Source of the DNA: an uncultured Anaeroplasmataceae bacterium
GTDB lineage: Bacteria; Bacillota_I; Bacilli_A; Acholeplasmatales; Anaeroplasmataceae
Length of the DNA: 18,008 bases
Reading direction: 5' to 3'
NCBI GenBank assembly: GCA_934229535.1
Contig: CAKQDS010000035.1
Coordinates: 1 to 18,008 of the forward strand
In this document: positions 5,032-13,967 of the stretch, in pieces
Position numbering within the stretch: position 1 is the first letter of the stretch
Layout: each line of letters opens with the position of its first letter
Program-made: the position numbers and the translations under genes
The notes under the pieces: generated by a model
Databases searched by the model: none
Told to the model about the DNA's origin: nothing
Seen by the model: only the letters and a program-made list of their open reading frames with translations

Positions 5032-7612
5032 TCATAAAGAGGTTGAAGAAGGAAAATATGATTTTTGGCTAAAGGGTGGCTATTTTACTGCTGGTGATAC
5101 TAGTAAAAAGCCTTATGCTATTGTATTACCTCCTCCAAATGTTACAGGAAGACTACATTTAGGACATTCTTGGGATACTTCAATTCAGGATATGATTATT
5201 AGAAGAAAGAGAATGCAAGGATATGATGCACTTTGGCTACCAGGCTGTGATCATGCTGGAATTGCAACTCAGGCTAAGGTTGATCAAAAGCTAGCTGAAC
5301 AAGGCATATCTAGGTATGATCTTGGTCGTGAGGAATATTTAAAGCATGCTTGGCATTGGAAGGAAGAATATGCAAATATTATTCATAAGCAATGGGCATC
5401 TTTAGGCTTAAGTCTTGATTATACTCGTGAAAGATTTACAATGGATGAGGGCTTAAGTGATGCTGTATTTAAGGTATTTAAGGATTTATATGATAAGGGT
5501 TGGATTTACCAGGGAGAAAGAATAATAAACTGGGATATCAAGGCTAAAACAGCATTATCAAATATTGAGGTTGTTTATCAAGAAGATAAGGGAGCATTTT
5601 ATTATTTTAACTATCCATTTGTTGATGGTAGTGGTAGTGTTTTAATTGCCACTACAAGACCAGAAACAATGTTTGCTGACCAAGCAATAATGGTACATCC
5701 TGATGATGAACGATATAAAAATATAGTTGGAAAGATGGTATATATTCCTGGAACTAAAATTGAAATACCAGTTATTAGTGATTCTTATGTTGATATGGAG
5801 TTTGGTACTGGTTGCGTTAAGGTAACACCTGCTCATGATCCAAACGATTTTGAGGTTGGTTTACGTCATAAGCTGCCAATGCCACTTTGTATGAATGATG
5901 ATGGAACAATGAATCAAATGGCAGGAAAATATGAGGGAATGGATCGATTTGAATGCCGTACTGCCTTAATAAATGATTTGAAGAATTTAGGATTATTTGT
6001 TAAAGAAGAACCAATTGTTCATAATGTAGGACATTCTGAAAGAACAGGTGTTGTTGTTGAGCCTAGATTATCAAAGCAATGGTTTGTAAAAATGGATGGT
6101 CTTGCAAAGCAGGTTTTAGAAAACAAAGAATATCAGTTTGTTCCAGAACGCTTTAAGCAAACCTTAGAGCACTGGCTTTCAAATATTCAGGACTGGTGTA
6201 TTTCTCGTCAATTATGGTGGGGTCATCGAATTCCTGCCTGGTATAAGGATGATGATGTAGTTATTTCTAAGACTTGTCCAGGAGAGGGCTACATTCAGGA
6301 TGAGGATGTTTTTGATACTTGGTTTAGTAGTGCACTTTGGCCTTTTGCAACACTTGGTTGGCCAAATAAAACTGCTGATTTTGAAAGATATTATCCAACA
6401 AATACACTTGTAACAGGATATGATATTATTTTCTTCTGGGTAGCTAGAATGCTTTTCCAAGGAATTGAGTTTACAGGAAAAGCACCATTTAAGGACATTT
6501 TAATTCATGGCTTGATAAGAGATGCAGAGGGAAGAAAGATGTCTAAATCATTAGGAAATGGTATTGATCCATTTGATGTTATTGCTAAATATGGTACTGA
6601 TTCTTTAAGATATTTCCTAAATACTAATAGTGCACCTGGTCTTGACTTACGTTATGATGAGACAAAAATTGAGGCTTCATGGAATTATTTAAATAAAATT
6701 TGGAATATCGCAAGATATGTTTTAATGAATTTGGGCGATGATTTTACATTTCTTGATTTAAATAATGTAGAATTAAATTATGCTGCAAAATGGATTTTAG
6801 CAAAATTAAATAATGTAATTCGTACAGTTGATTACAATTTTGATAAATATGACTTTGCTGAAGGAAGTAAGGCATTATATAATTTCGTTTGGAATGATTT
6901 TGCTTCTTGGTATGTTGAAATAGCTAAGGTTGATTTAAGTAGTAACAACGCTACTAATGTTTTAACTACTAAGAATGTTTTATATTATGTTTTAATGGCT
7001 ATTATTAAACTACTTCATCCAATAATTCCTTTTATAACTGAAGAGATTTATCAAACATTACCTCACAATAAATCTTCAATAATGATTGAAGAATGGCCTA
7101 CTGTAAATCCTAATTTTGATTTTACAGAAGAAACAAAGGTTATGGAAAATGTTATGGCAATTATCACCTCTGTTAGAAATGAAAGAGCTAAAGCAAACAA
7201 GGCTCCAAGTGTAAAAATTGCAATTAATATTGTTGCAAATTTAGATACTGCTAAGTCTTTATCAGCTTGTCAAAATTATCTTGATAGGTTCTTAAATCCT
7301 AGTAAATTATTAATTACAAGTGAAAAAGAATTTACTGATGATTGTGTAATTTCTGTATTAGACAAGGAAACAATTTACATCCCAACAAATGATTTAGTTG
7401 ATTTAAACGAGGTTTTAAAGAACCTTTTAGGTGAAAAGAAAAAGCTTGAAGCTGAGCTTGCAAGAAGCAAGGGCATTTTAAATAATGCTAACTTCCTTGC
7501 TAAAGCTCCTGAAGCTAAGGTTCAAAATGAAAAGGATAAGCTTGCTTCCTATGAAAAACAATATGATGAAGTATGTAAGCATATTGAGGATGTTAATAAA
7601 CAAATTAAATAA
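5006..7612 (+). CDS. valS: Valyl-tRNA synthetase
   Basis: This 868-residue class I synthetase charges tRNA-Val with valine using ATP. The ATP-binding HIGH-type motif is HLGH at residues 51-54, after PPPNVTG (42-48), and KMSKS is at 511-515. The inserted editing (CP1) domain shows ATTRPET (215-221), the region that hydrolyses mischarged Thr-tRNA-Val. The anticodon-binding domain lies at about 600-750. A basic, coiled-coil C-terminal arm typical of ValRS covers about 800-868. Length and motifs are normal and the gene looks intact. It starts at ATG 5006, overlapping the GNAT gene, with AAGGA just upstream; ATG 5015 is an in-frame alternative. It is the last gene of the T-box operon and explains the valine specificity of that leader. 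Confidence 0.98.
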   Translation: MKEMKTKYDHKEVEEGKYDFWLKGGYFTAGDTSKKPYAIVLPPPNVTGRLHLGHSWDTSIQDMIIRRKRMQGYDALWLPGCDHAGIATQAKVDQKLAEQGISRYDLGREEYLKHAWHWKEEYANIIHKQWASLGLSLDYTRERFTMDEGLSDAVFKVFKDLYDKGWIYQGERIINWDIKAKTALSNIEVVYQEDKGAFYYFNYPFVDGSGSVLIATTRPETMFADQAIMVHPDDERYKNIVGKMVYIPGTKIEIPVISDSYVDMEFGTGCVKVTPAHDPNDFEVGLRHKLPMPLCMNDDGTMNQMAGKYEGMDRFECRTALINDLKNLGLFVKEEPIVHNVGHSERTGVVVEPRLSKQWFVKMDGLAKQVLENKEYQFVPERFKQTLEHWLSNIQDWCISRQLWWGHRIPAWYKDDDVVISKTCPGEGYIQDEDVFDTWFSSALWPFATLGWPNKTADFERYYPTNTLVTGYDIIFFWVARMLFQGIEFTGKAPFKDILIHGLIRDAEGRKMSKSLGNGIDPFDVIAKYGTDSLRYFLNTNSAPGLDLRYDETKIEASWNYLNKIWNIARYVLMNLGDDFTFLDLNNVELNYAAKWILAKLNNVIRTVDYNFDKYDFAEGSKALYNFVWNDFASWYVEIAKVDLSSNNATNVLTTKNVLYYVLMAIIKLLHPIIPFITEEIYQTLPHNKSSIMIEEWPTVNPNFDFTEETKVMENVMAIITSVRNERAKANKAPSVKIAINIVANLDTAKSLSACQNYLDRFLNPSKLLITSEKEFTDDCVISVLDKETIYIPTNDLVDLNEVLKNLLGEKKKLEAELARSKGILNNANFLAKAPEAKVQNEKDKLASYEKQYDEVCKHIEDVNKQIK

Positions 7613-7618
7613 TTTGCT

Positions 7619-7653
7619 AAAGGAGATAATTTATTTAAGTTATCTCCTTTTTT
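7619..7653 (+). terminator. Terminator after valS
   Basis: AAAGGAGATAA (7619-7629) pairs perfectly with TTATCTCCTTT (7640-7650), with a ten-base loop and a run of six T at 7648-7653. It lies seven bases after the valS stop and closes the T-box operon. Confidence 0.93.
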
Positions 7654-7683
7654 CTCAATATTTTTGTATCAATTAAAATTTAA

Positions 7684-7712
7684 TTGCAAAATAAATAAAT
7701 TAATATTATCCT
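7684..7712 (+). promoter_or_regulatory. Candidate radC promoter with adjoining palindrome
   Basis: TTGCAA (7684-7689) and TATCCT (7707-7712) are 17 bases apart, and both are four-of-six matches. A 17-base palindrome, CAATTAAA-A-TTTAATTG (7670-7686), overlaps the -35. It may be an operator, but AT-rich palindromes arise easily by chance here. Confidence 0.35.
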
Positions 7713-7732
7713 TAATTTTAGGTGATAATATT

Positions 7733-8458
7733 ATGAAAATAAAAGATTTAAGTGTTGAACTAAGACCGCGAGAAAAGTTAATAAAATATGGACCCCATAA
7801 TTTAGCAAGTGAAGAATTAATAGCGATTTTAATTGGAAGTGGTATTAAAGGAAAATCAGCTATTGAGCTTGCAAATGATATAATGAAAAAATATAATTTA
7901 AGAGAATTTAGTGAATTATCCTATGAGAATTTAGTTAAGATTAAGGGAATAAATATTAGTAAGGCGACTTCAATTTTAGCTGCTTTTGAAATCGCAAAGC
8001 GTTCCTTAAGCTTTGAAACAAAAGAATTAATTTTAAGCAATGCTTTGGATGTTTATAGATATATAGCTCCTTATCTTAAAAATAAATTTAGTGAATGTGC
8101 ATATGCAATTTATTTAGATACTAAGGCCTCGGTAATTAAACGAGTATTAATAAATGAGGGCGATATAGCTTTTGTTAATATATCAATTCGCAAAATTATT
8201 AAAAATGCTTTAGAGCTTGAAGCGTATGGCTTAATTTTGGTTCATAATCATCCAAGTGGTGAGATTAGTCCTTCCGAAAGTGATATTAACACAACGTCAA
8301 TGCTTGCAGCATCAGCTAAATTATTTGACATCGCCTTTATTGACCATATTATAATAGGAAGAAATAAATATTATTCTTTTTTGGAAAATGATTCATCATG
8401 TCTTGATAAGAGCATAAAATCTTATGAGGGTGATTTTAATGAAGAAAATAATCTTTAA
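7733..8458 (+). CDS. radC: RadC-family JAB/MPN-domain protein (UPF0758)
   Basis: This 241-residue cytoplasmic protein starts at ATG 7733, behind AGGTGA (7720-7725). An in-frame ATG at 7664 would add 23 unlike residues and lies within the terminator-to-promoter gap. The N-terminal half has the usual RPREKL opening (11-16) and a helix-hairpin-helix-like segment (about 64-84). The C-terminal JAB domain has the metal-binding HNHPSG (171-176) followed by S-P-S-E-S-D (179-184), so the H171, H173, D184 ligand set is complete. RadC was once linked to DNA repair, but that role was later withdrawn and the true function is unsettled. The gene overlaps the next by 20 bases. Its place between valS and a SpoIVF-like pair recalls the order around radC in Bacillus. 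Confidence 0.95.
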   Translation: MKIKDLSVELRPREKLIKYGPHNLASEELIAILIGSGIKGKSAIELANDIMKKYNLREFSELSYENLVKIKGINISKATSILAAFEIAKRSLSFETKELILSNALDVYRYIAPYLKNKFSECAYAIYLDTKASVIKRVLINEGDIAFVNISIRKIIKNALELEAYGLILVHNHPSGEISPSESDINTTSMLAASAKLFDIAFIDHIIIGRNKYYSFLENDSSCLDKSIKSYEGDFNEENNL

Positions 8459-8903
8459 ATTTATAGTAGGAATTATCTTTATACTTATGATGCTTTTGAT
8501 ATTTAAAAATAGTTTTATTCAATATACAAAAAGTGAATTTTCTTTAAAAGGAATTACTAAGGTAATATATGGAACAAATTTTTTTGCCGATGAGGTTAGT
8601 AATAATTATATTGATGTAATTAGTTATAACTGTGATGATGAATATATTTATTGTAATTTTGCAGGTAGTGAATTAAGTCTTCCATATAGTGGAATATGCT
8701 ACAAAAGGGATAAAAATAATTTATATTTAGATACATCGATTGGCAAAATTGAATTGCATAATTTAAATGATACCTATTTAAACATTTACGAGAGCTTTTT
8801 GCCTAATCAAAAAATTGCTAGCATAAATGATTTTGTAATAATTAAAACTGAAAATAATAATTTATTTAAGTCAAAGCTAATAATTAATAATGAAAAAATA
8901 TAA
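8439..8903 (+). CDS. SpoIVFA-like membrane-anchored protein with degenerate LytM region
   Basis: This is a 154-residue protein. It starts at ATG 8439 (GAGGGTG at 8426-8432) and overlaps radC. It has an N-terminal basic patch and one membrane helix (about residues 4-23), followed by an extracytoplasmic part. Residues 78-130 have the rhythm of a degraded M23/LytM fold: ELSLPYSGICY, a nonpolar strand NNLYLDT, G-K-I-E-L-H-N-L, then FLPNQKIASI. No zinc ligands remain, as in SpoIVFA, the regulator that holds the SpoIVFB protease in check. The next gene, overlapping by 14 bases, encodes just such a protease, which is the main support. On sequence alone the resemblance is weak. It could instead be an unrelated anchor for the M50 enzyme. 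Confidence 0.5.
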   Translation: MKKIIFKFIVGIIFILMMLLIFKNSFIQYTKSEFSLKGITKVIYGTNFFADEVSNNYIDVISYNCDDEYIYCNFAGSELSLPYSGICYKRDKNNLYLDTSIGKIELHNLNDTYLNIYESFLPNQKIASINDFVIIKTENNNLFKSKLIINNEKI

Positions 8904-9645
8904 AATTAGCTATCTATTATTATTTTTTTTAGGTTCGATTATTTTCACAATTTATCAAAGAAAGCTTATTGCCATTATATTTACAATACTAATTCATGAG
9001 CTAGGACATTTAATTATTTTGAAAATTTATAAAATTAAGATAGATGAAATTACTCTTTTACCAATTGGTGCCTATTTGAAAATAAATGTTTTTAAGGATG
9101 AAGAAATAAGAAGATATTTGTTTATTTATTCATTTGGCATATTTTTCAATTTTATTATTGCTTTAATAGCCATTATAGCTAATAATATTTTTCTTTTTAA
9201 ATTAAATATTGGAATGATTATATTTAATATTATTCCAATACTACCAATGGATGGTTTTTATATATTAAATTATTTTATGTGTATTTTTTTACCATATCGT
9301 ATCGCTTATAGGATATCCTTAATTATCAATTTATTAATTTTGCCAATCTTATTAATATTCATTATTAGATTTCACTTAGGAATAATTTTTATTTGCTATT
9401 TTGGCTATTTTTTGTTAATTTTAATAATAAATATTCGTAAGAGAAATTATTTATATGAGAATTTTCTATTGAAGAAGCATTTAAATTATAATCTAAAATT
9501 GAAAAATCGTAAAAATAAATATTATAAATTACCATTGTTAAACAATTTATTTTTAGGATATCACAATTATTTTTATGATAATGATTTTTTTATTGATGAA
9601 AATAATTTATTAAATAAGCGTTATGGTAATGTGAATAATAAATGA
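8890..9645 (+). CDS. M50-family site-2 protease, SpoIVFB-like
   Basis: This 251-residue intramembrane zinc protease has about six hydrophobic helices within the first 185 residues. The zinc motif HELGH is at 36-40. The second signature, N113-IIPILPMD121-G, supplies the third ligand (D121). Both match SpoIVFB, which cleaves a membrane-linked sigma factor precursor, whereas here no substrate is visible. SpoIVFB-type enzymes usually end in a CBS domain. This one instead ends in about 65 residues that are basic and rich in Asn, Lys and Tyr, without a recognisable CBS. The gene overlaps the SpoIVFA-like gene by 14 bases and has no good ribosome binding site, so coupled translation is likely. If the organism does not sporulate, another regulated proteolysis target is expected. 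Confidence 0.85.
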   Translation: MKKYKISYLLLFFLGSIIFTIYQRKLIAIIFTILIHELGHLIILKIYKIKIDEITLLPIGAYLKINVFKDEEIRRYLFIYSFGIFFNFIIALIAIIANNIFLFKLNIGMIIFNIIPILPMDGFYILNYFMCIFLPYRIAYRISLIINLLILPILLIFIIRFHLGIIFICYFGYFLLILIINIRKRNYLYENFLLKKHLNYNLKLKNRKNKYYKLPLLNNLFLGYHNYFYDNDFFIDENNLLNKRYGNVNNK

Positions 9646-9662
9646 AATATCAAAAACAATTA

Positions 9663-9691
9663 TTGAAAAATAAGCGTTTTCATGGTAAACT
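9663..9691 (+). promoter_or_regulatory. Candidate promoter of the pectate lyase gene
   Basis: TTGAAA (9663-9668) and TAAACT (9686-9691) are separated by 17 bases. The start codon lies 29 bases beyond. The -35 is five-of-six and the -10 is four-of-six. The gene could also be read through from the M50 gene upstream, as no terminator intervenes. Confidence 0.4.
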
Positions 9692-9719
9692 TATAGTTAT
9701 CAATAGAAGAGGTGTTATA

Positions 9720-12700
9720 ATGAAGAAATTAAAAGGAATAATTGGGTCGATGCTAGTTGGCGCTTGCTTTGTGCTTGCAGCCTGTGGAAACAACCCTAAA
9801 CCTTCTGATAGTACAAATAATTCTAATTCGTCTATTAGTGGTGAAATCCAAAAATATAACATCATTTTTACGGCTAATGGTGGTACATTATCAAGCCGTA
9901 TTTTAAGTGATGTTGCAGTAGGGGATGATGTTTCAGCTAAGCTTCCAAAGCCTACGAAAAATGGTTATGTATTTGATACGTGGTGTACTGATGAAGCACT
10001 TACCAAGGTGTTTGATGGAATAATGCCAAACAATGAATTAATATTATATGCAAGATATACAGCTAAAGATATTGCGGTTACATTGCATTACAATTCTGAT
10101 GTTGTGGCTGATGAAACAATTAATGCAAAATATGGAACAACATTAAGTCTTGAAGAGCCAAAAAGAAATAATGCAACATTTATGGGTTGGTATGCAGATG
10201 ATACATACATTAATCTATATGATAATACAATTCCTGTTTCAGCAGCAATTGATTTATATGCTCGTTGGAAATTTGATGAAGGTAGTACAATTTATGTTTC
10301 AGCTAATGGTACATCATCAGGTGCAGGAACTGAAGCTAGTCCGCTTGATATCTATACTGCAGCATATTCAGTTGCGCCAGGTGTTACTATTAACTTAAAG
10401 AAGGAAACTTATAATTTAAGTAGAAGAGTAATATTACCATATGATACTGGTGGAACTAAAAATAAAATGGTAACAATTAATGGTAATGGTGCAGTATTTG
10501 ATTTTAAAGAAATGGCATTAGCTGATTCAAATCGTGGAGTTCAAATCAATGGTGATTATTATCATTTAAAGAATATGACTATAAAGCGTGCTGGTGATAA
10601 TGGTGTTCTTGTTGGTGGAAGCAATAATATTGTTGAAGGACTTATTTTAACAGAAAATCGTGATTCTGGCTTACAAATATCTCGTTTTGATGCAGAAAAG
10701 CAACCAACAATTGAAACATGGCCTGCAAACAATTTAATTTTAAATTGCACATCTTTTAATAATTCCGATGCAACAGGTGAGAATGCTGATGGATTTGCAG
10801 CAAAATTAACATGTGGTAATAATATTTTTGATGGTTGTATTTCTTATTCAAATTCAGATGATGGTTATGATTTATATGCAAAGAGTAATTCAGGTACTAT
10901 TGGAACAATAATTATTAGAAACTGCTTAGCATTTAATAACGGATTACTTACTAATTCATCAGGCAGTGTTGCTGGTGATGGAAATGGCTTTAAGCTTGGC
11001 GGAAGTAATATGAATGGTCATGTAATTATTGAAAATTCTGCTGCTTGGGGCAATCAATCACATGGATTTACAGATAACTCAAATCCAGGAACAATTATTA
11101 TTCGTAATTGTACAGCCTTCAATAATGGTTTATCGGATCATTCAAAGGATAATTTCAATTTAGCTAGAAATTCATCAAAGGCTAATAACTGTTATTATGG
11201 ATTATTATCATTTGATACAAATTCAAGTAAGTATATTAATGGTGATGACATTAGAGGAGCAATAAGCAATTCTATCCTTCGCTTTACATTTACTGCAGAC
11301 CAAAGTGAAAACGTTGGTACAAAATATTATGCATTTGATGACTATTTTGAGGCAAATAGTATTTATGATACTGCTTGTGGTAAATTAATTAGTGATTTAG
11401 ATGCAAATATATTCGCAAGCATTACAATGCCTAATATTGAATCAGATTTACATTCTTTATTAAGAAATAGTGATGGAACTATTAATTTAGGTGATTATTT
11501 AAAATTAGTAGATGATAAATTATTAACTTATGCAAGTGGCAAGAGAATTGGTGCAAATCTTCAATTAAGTAATCAAGCTGAATATGATAAGAATTTATTA
11601 TATTTCAACGAAGATGCTAAAGATATTGATTTAACTGATGATGTTAATGCTATGTTAAATCAAGCATATAAATTCCTATATACACCTTATATAAATGAAG
11701 CAGTTTACAAAAACTTTAAGCTTCCAAGCTCTGCTTATAAAAATGTTTCAATAACTTGGAAATCATCAGATAATAAAATTATTGATGCAAGTGGCGAAAT
11801 ATTTAAGGGTACGGCTGTTGTAACTCGTGGCAATATAGACCAAAATGTTGTATTAACAGCAAAGCTAAGCTACACTGATGACTCTGGTAATACTAAGAGT
11901 CTAGAAAAGGAATTTAATTTTGTTGTTAAGGCTTTAGCACCAAATATAGGTGTTGTTACTGGCTATTACGATCAAGTTGTAACAGCTAGCGATAAGGTAA
12001 TTGATGAAGGTAGTGTCTTAAGAGTTCAAGATTTAAATGATCCAAATGGTGGCTATTTAGAGTATAACAAGGACTTCACTGTTGAAACTATTTATACAGA
12101 TGCTTCAGGAAATATTTGTGAAAATCTAGAGATTGGAAATACTTATAAAGCAACTGTTACTATAAAGTTAACTAATTATGATATTGCACAAAGTATTACA
12201 TATTCAGTTAATATTTTATCTGCAATAACAAATGCGAAAATTACAGACCTTACTGGTGATTATATCATTGATGGTAAAGTTAAAATTAGTGGTAGCGTTG
12301 ATTGTGTTACTAGTGATATTTATGTTGTAGCAGTTCCTACTGGTACAGCTAAGCCAAATGCAAAATCTATTTATGCAAATACAGTAGAGGGAAGCCTTGG
12401 CTATCAAAAATATACATTGACTACAAATGATTTTGAATTTGAATTAAATGTTGGTAATGATACTTTAAGCTGTGATATTTATGCAATAATTGCAAGAAAT
12501 GATTTTACTATTAGTTCAGTAAATCCAATCACATGTAAAATTACAGAAAAGAAGAATGTTTCAGCAATGCAATCAATTTCCACAGTTGAGGAATTCTATA
12601 AAATGGCATCAGTTACTGATGCATCACCTAAAGCTTATGCTTTAACATGCGATCTTGATTTTACTGGCTTTGATTGGAAAAAGGTTTCAAATGATTATTA

Positions 12701-13553
12701 TTTTGCTGGCTATTTAGATGGAAATGGTCATACAATCAGTAATTTAAATATTTCTCATGATCAGTTACCAGGAATTTTTGTTAACATTAAGGGTGGAATT
12801 GTAAAGAACCTAATTGTTAGAAATTCATCAGTAACTCAAACATCTCAAGCAGCAACTAAGGGCTGTGGAATGCTTGCAGCTTATTTAAATGGTTCAACAA
12901 TAGAAAATGTTAAGCTTTATAATGTTTCATCAACTGGTTATGAAGGTGTTGGTGGTCTTGCTGGTACTATTAATTCAGGTGTAAATAATATTTCACAATG
13001 CTCTATTATTAATGAAGAAGGATATGGAGTAACATTCACATATCGTTATGGTGGTGGATTAATTGGTGGTATTTTGGATGATGATGGTGCATCAAAGAAT
13101 ACATTAACTAATATCGAGGTTAAAACAAATGTTACATCAAACAGTGGTACTATTGCTGGTGGTATTGTTGGAAGATTTAAAAATGAGAAAATAGGTGGCT
13201 ATTTGAATATTACTAATGCTTTATACGTTGGAACTCTAACTGCTAATAAATATTGCGGTGGTATGATTGGATCTATTGATAAGGCTACAACCTATGCTAC
13301 AATTACTAATGCGATTGTTGAGGTTGAGCTTGCTGTTACTCATACAGATAATAGAACCCTTCTTGGAAATTCTAATAGTGATGATTACACTAAGGGTGGA
13401 AATACAATTTCTATTGGTACCTATGGAATGGGATCTGATAATTGTGAAGCAAATACAACATACTTTGGTTTAAATGAAAACTGGTGGAAAACAGTTGCTG
13501 GTTTTGATTTTGAGTATTGGACAATAGTTAATAATTATGCTACTTTGAAATAA
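9720..13553 (+). CDS. Surface lipoprotein pectate lyase, family PL9-like, multidomain
   Basis: This 1277-residue lipoprotein starts at ATG 9720 (AGAGGTG at 9708-9714); ATG 9642 would bury the signal peptide. The lipobox is LAAC with C22 as the lipidated residue. An Asn/Ser linker precedes two Flg_new/InlB-type repeats (46-113 and 119-183), each ending in LYAR[YW]. Residues 190-560 form a right-handed beta-helix of PL9 type. In Pel9A the calcium ligands are D209, D233, D234 and D237 and the base is K273. The matching sites here are ENADGF (D357), NSDDGYD (D380, D381, D384) and DGNGFKLGG (K425), so it looks active on polygalacturonate. A degenerate bacterial Ig-like segment covers about 635-760, and GLUG-like glycine repeats fill about 948-1277, perhaps for carbohydrate or wall contact. 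No sugar transporter lies nearby. Confidence 0.88.
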   Translation: MKKLKGIIGSMLVGACFVLAACGNNPKPSDSTNNSNSSISGEIQKYNIIFTANGGTLSSRILSDVAVGDDVSAKLPKPTKNGYVFDTWCTDEALTKVFDGIMPNNELILYARYTAKDIAVTLHYNSDVVADETINAKYGTTLSLEEPKRNNATFMGWYADDTYINLYDNTIPVSAAIDLYARWKFDEGSTIYVSANGTSSGAGTEASPLDIYTAAYSVAPGVTINLKKETYNLSRRVILPYDTGGTKNKMVTINGNGAVFDFKEMALADSNRGVQINGDYYHLKNMTIKRAGDNGVLVGGSNNIVEGLILTENRDSGLQISRFDAEKQPTIETWPANNLILNCTSFNNSDATGENADGFAAKLTCGNNIFDGCISYSNSDDGYDLYAKSNSGTIGTIIIRNCLAFNNGLLTNSSGSVAGDGNGFKLGGSNMNGHVIIENSAAWGNQSHGFTDNSNPGTIIIRNCTAFNNGLSDHSKDNFNLARNSSKANNCYYGLLSFDTNSSKYINGDDIRGAISNSILRFTFTADQSENVGTKYYAFDDYFEANSIYDTACGKLISDLDANIFASITMPNIESDLHSLLRNSDGTINLGDYLKLVDDKLLTYASGKRIGANLQLSNQAEYDKNLLYFNEDAKDIDLTDDVNAMLNQAYKFLYTPYINEAVYKNFKLPSSAYKNVSITWKSSDNKIIDASGEIFKGTAVVTRGNIDQNVVLTAKLSYTDDSGNTKSLEKEFNFVVKALAPNIGVVTGYYDQVVTASDKVIDEGSVLRVQDLNDPNGGYLEYNKDFTVETIYTDASGNICENLEIGNTYKATVTIKLTNYDIAQSITYSVNILSAITNAKITDLTGDYIIDGKVKISGSVDCVTSDIYVVAVPTGTAKPNAKSIYANTVEGSLGYQKYTLTTNDFEFELNVGNDTLSCDIYAIIARNDFTISSVNPITCKITEKKNVSAMQSISTVEEFYKMASVTDASPKAYALTCDLDFTGFDWKKVSNDYYFAGYLDGNGHTISNLNISHDQLPGIFVNIKGGIVKNLIVRNSSVTQTSQAATKGCGMLAAYLNGSTIENVKLYNVSSTGYEGVGGLAGTINSGVNNISQCSIINEEGYGVTFTYRYGGGLIGGILDDDGASKNTLTNIEVKTNVTSNSGTIAGGIVGRFKNEKIGGYLNITNALYVGTLTANKYCGGMIGSIDKATTYATITNAIVEVELAVTHTDNRTLLGNSNSDDYTKGGNTISIGTYGMGSDNCEANTTYFGLNENWWKTVAGFDFEYWTIVNNYATLK

Positions 13554-13559
13554 TATTTT

Positions 13560-13597
13560 AAATGTGTGATATCAATTTGATATTACACATTTTTTTA
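13560..13597 (+). terminator. Terminator after the pectate lyase gene
   Basis: A 15-base stem, AAATGTGTGATATCA (13560-13574) with TGATATTACACATTT (13578-13592), contains one G-T wobble, has a three-base loop, and is followed by T at 13590-13597. Confidence 0.92.
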
Positions 13598-13629
13598 TTT
13601 GAAGTTAAAGGCTGCTGTCATTTTTATTC

Positions 13630-13657
13630 TAGACTTTTCATTAAAAAATAGTATAAT
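13630..13657 (+). promoter_or_regulatory. Promoter of the ACT/UPF0210 pair
   Basis: TATAAT (13652-13657) is perfect, and TAGACT (13630-13635) is a fair -35 at 16 bases. It lies between a terminator and the ACT gene, so a promoter is needed here. Confidence 0.6.
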
Positions 13658-13686
13658 GAAAGTATATATAAATTTAGAGGTGAAGT

Positions 13687-13956
13687 ATGAAAGCAATTTT
13701 ATCAGTAGTAGGTAAAGACAATGTTGGTATTTTAGCAAAGGTTAGCAATGAATGTGCAAACTTTAATGCAAATATTGAAGAAGTAACACAATCTGTACTA
13801 AATTCTTATTTTGTAATGGTTATGATCGTTAACATTGATGATTTAAAAAAGGATTTTGTTGAGTTTGTTGATTATATGAATGAATTTGGCAAGAATAATA
13901 ATCTAAATATTCATGTTATGCATGAAGATATATTTAATTCAATGCACAAAATATAA
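13687..13956 (+). CDS. ACT-domain protein, UPF0237 family
   Basis: This 89-residue cytoplasmic protein is a single ACT domain. The first strand, AILSVVGKDNVGILAKVS (3-20), has the G-x-D-x-x-G-[IL]-x-[AK] ligand-loop pattern, and a second strand region contains SYFVMVMIV (40-48). ACT domains bind amino acids or similar small ligands and usually regulate a partner. The UPF0237 family is nearly always followed by a UPF0210 gene, as here, with an 11-base gap. It is related to GcvR-type regulators, but no DNA-binding part is present. The ribosome binding site AGAGGTGA (13676-13683) supports the start at ATG 13687. The ligand is unknown. A sensor role for the downstream enzyme-like protein is inferred from the conserved pairing. 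Confidence 0.9.
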   Translation: MKAILSVVGKDNVGILAKVSNECANFNANIEEVTQSVLNSYFVMVMIVNIDDLKKDFVEFVDYMNEFGKNNNLNIHVMHEDIFNSMHKI

Positions 13957-13967
13957 GAGGTATAGAA

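Noticed and set aside
9642..9719. N-terminal extension of the pectate lyase gene
   Set aside because: It would place 26 unrelated residues ahead of a clear lipoprotein signal peptide; ATG 9720 has the better ribosome binding site.
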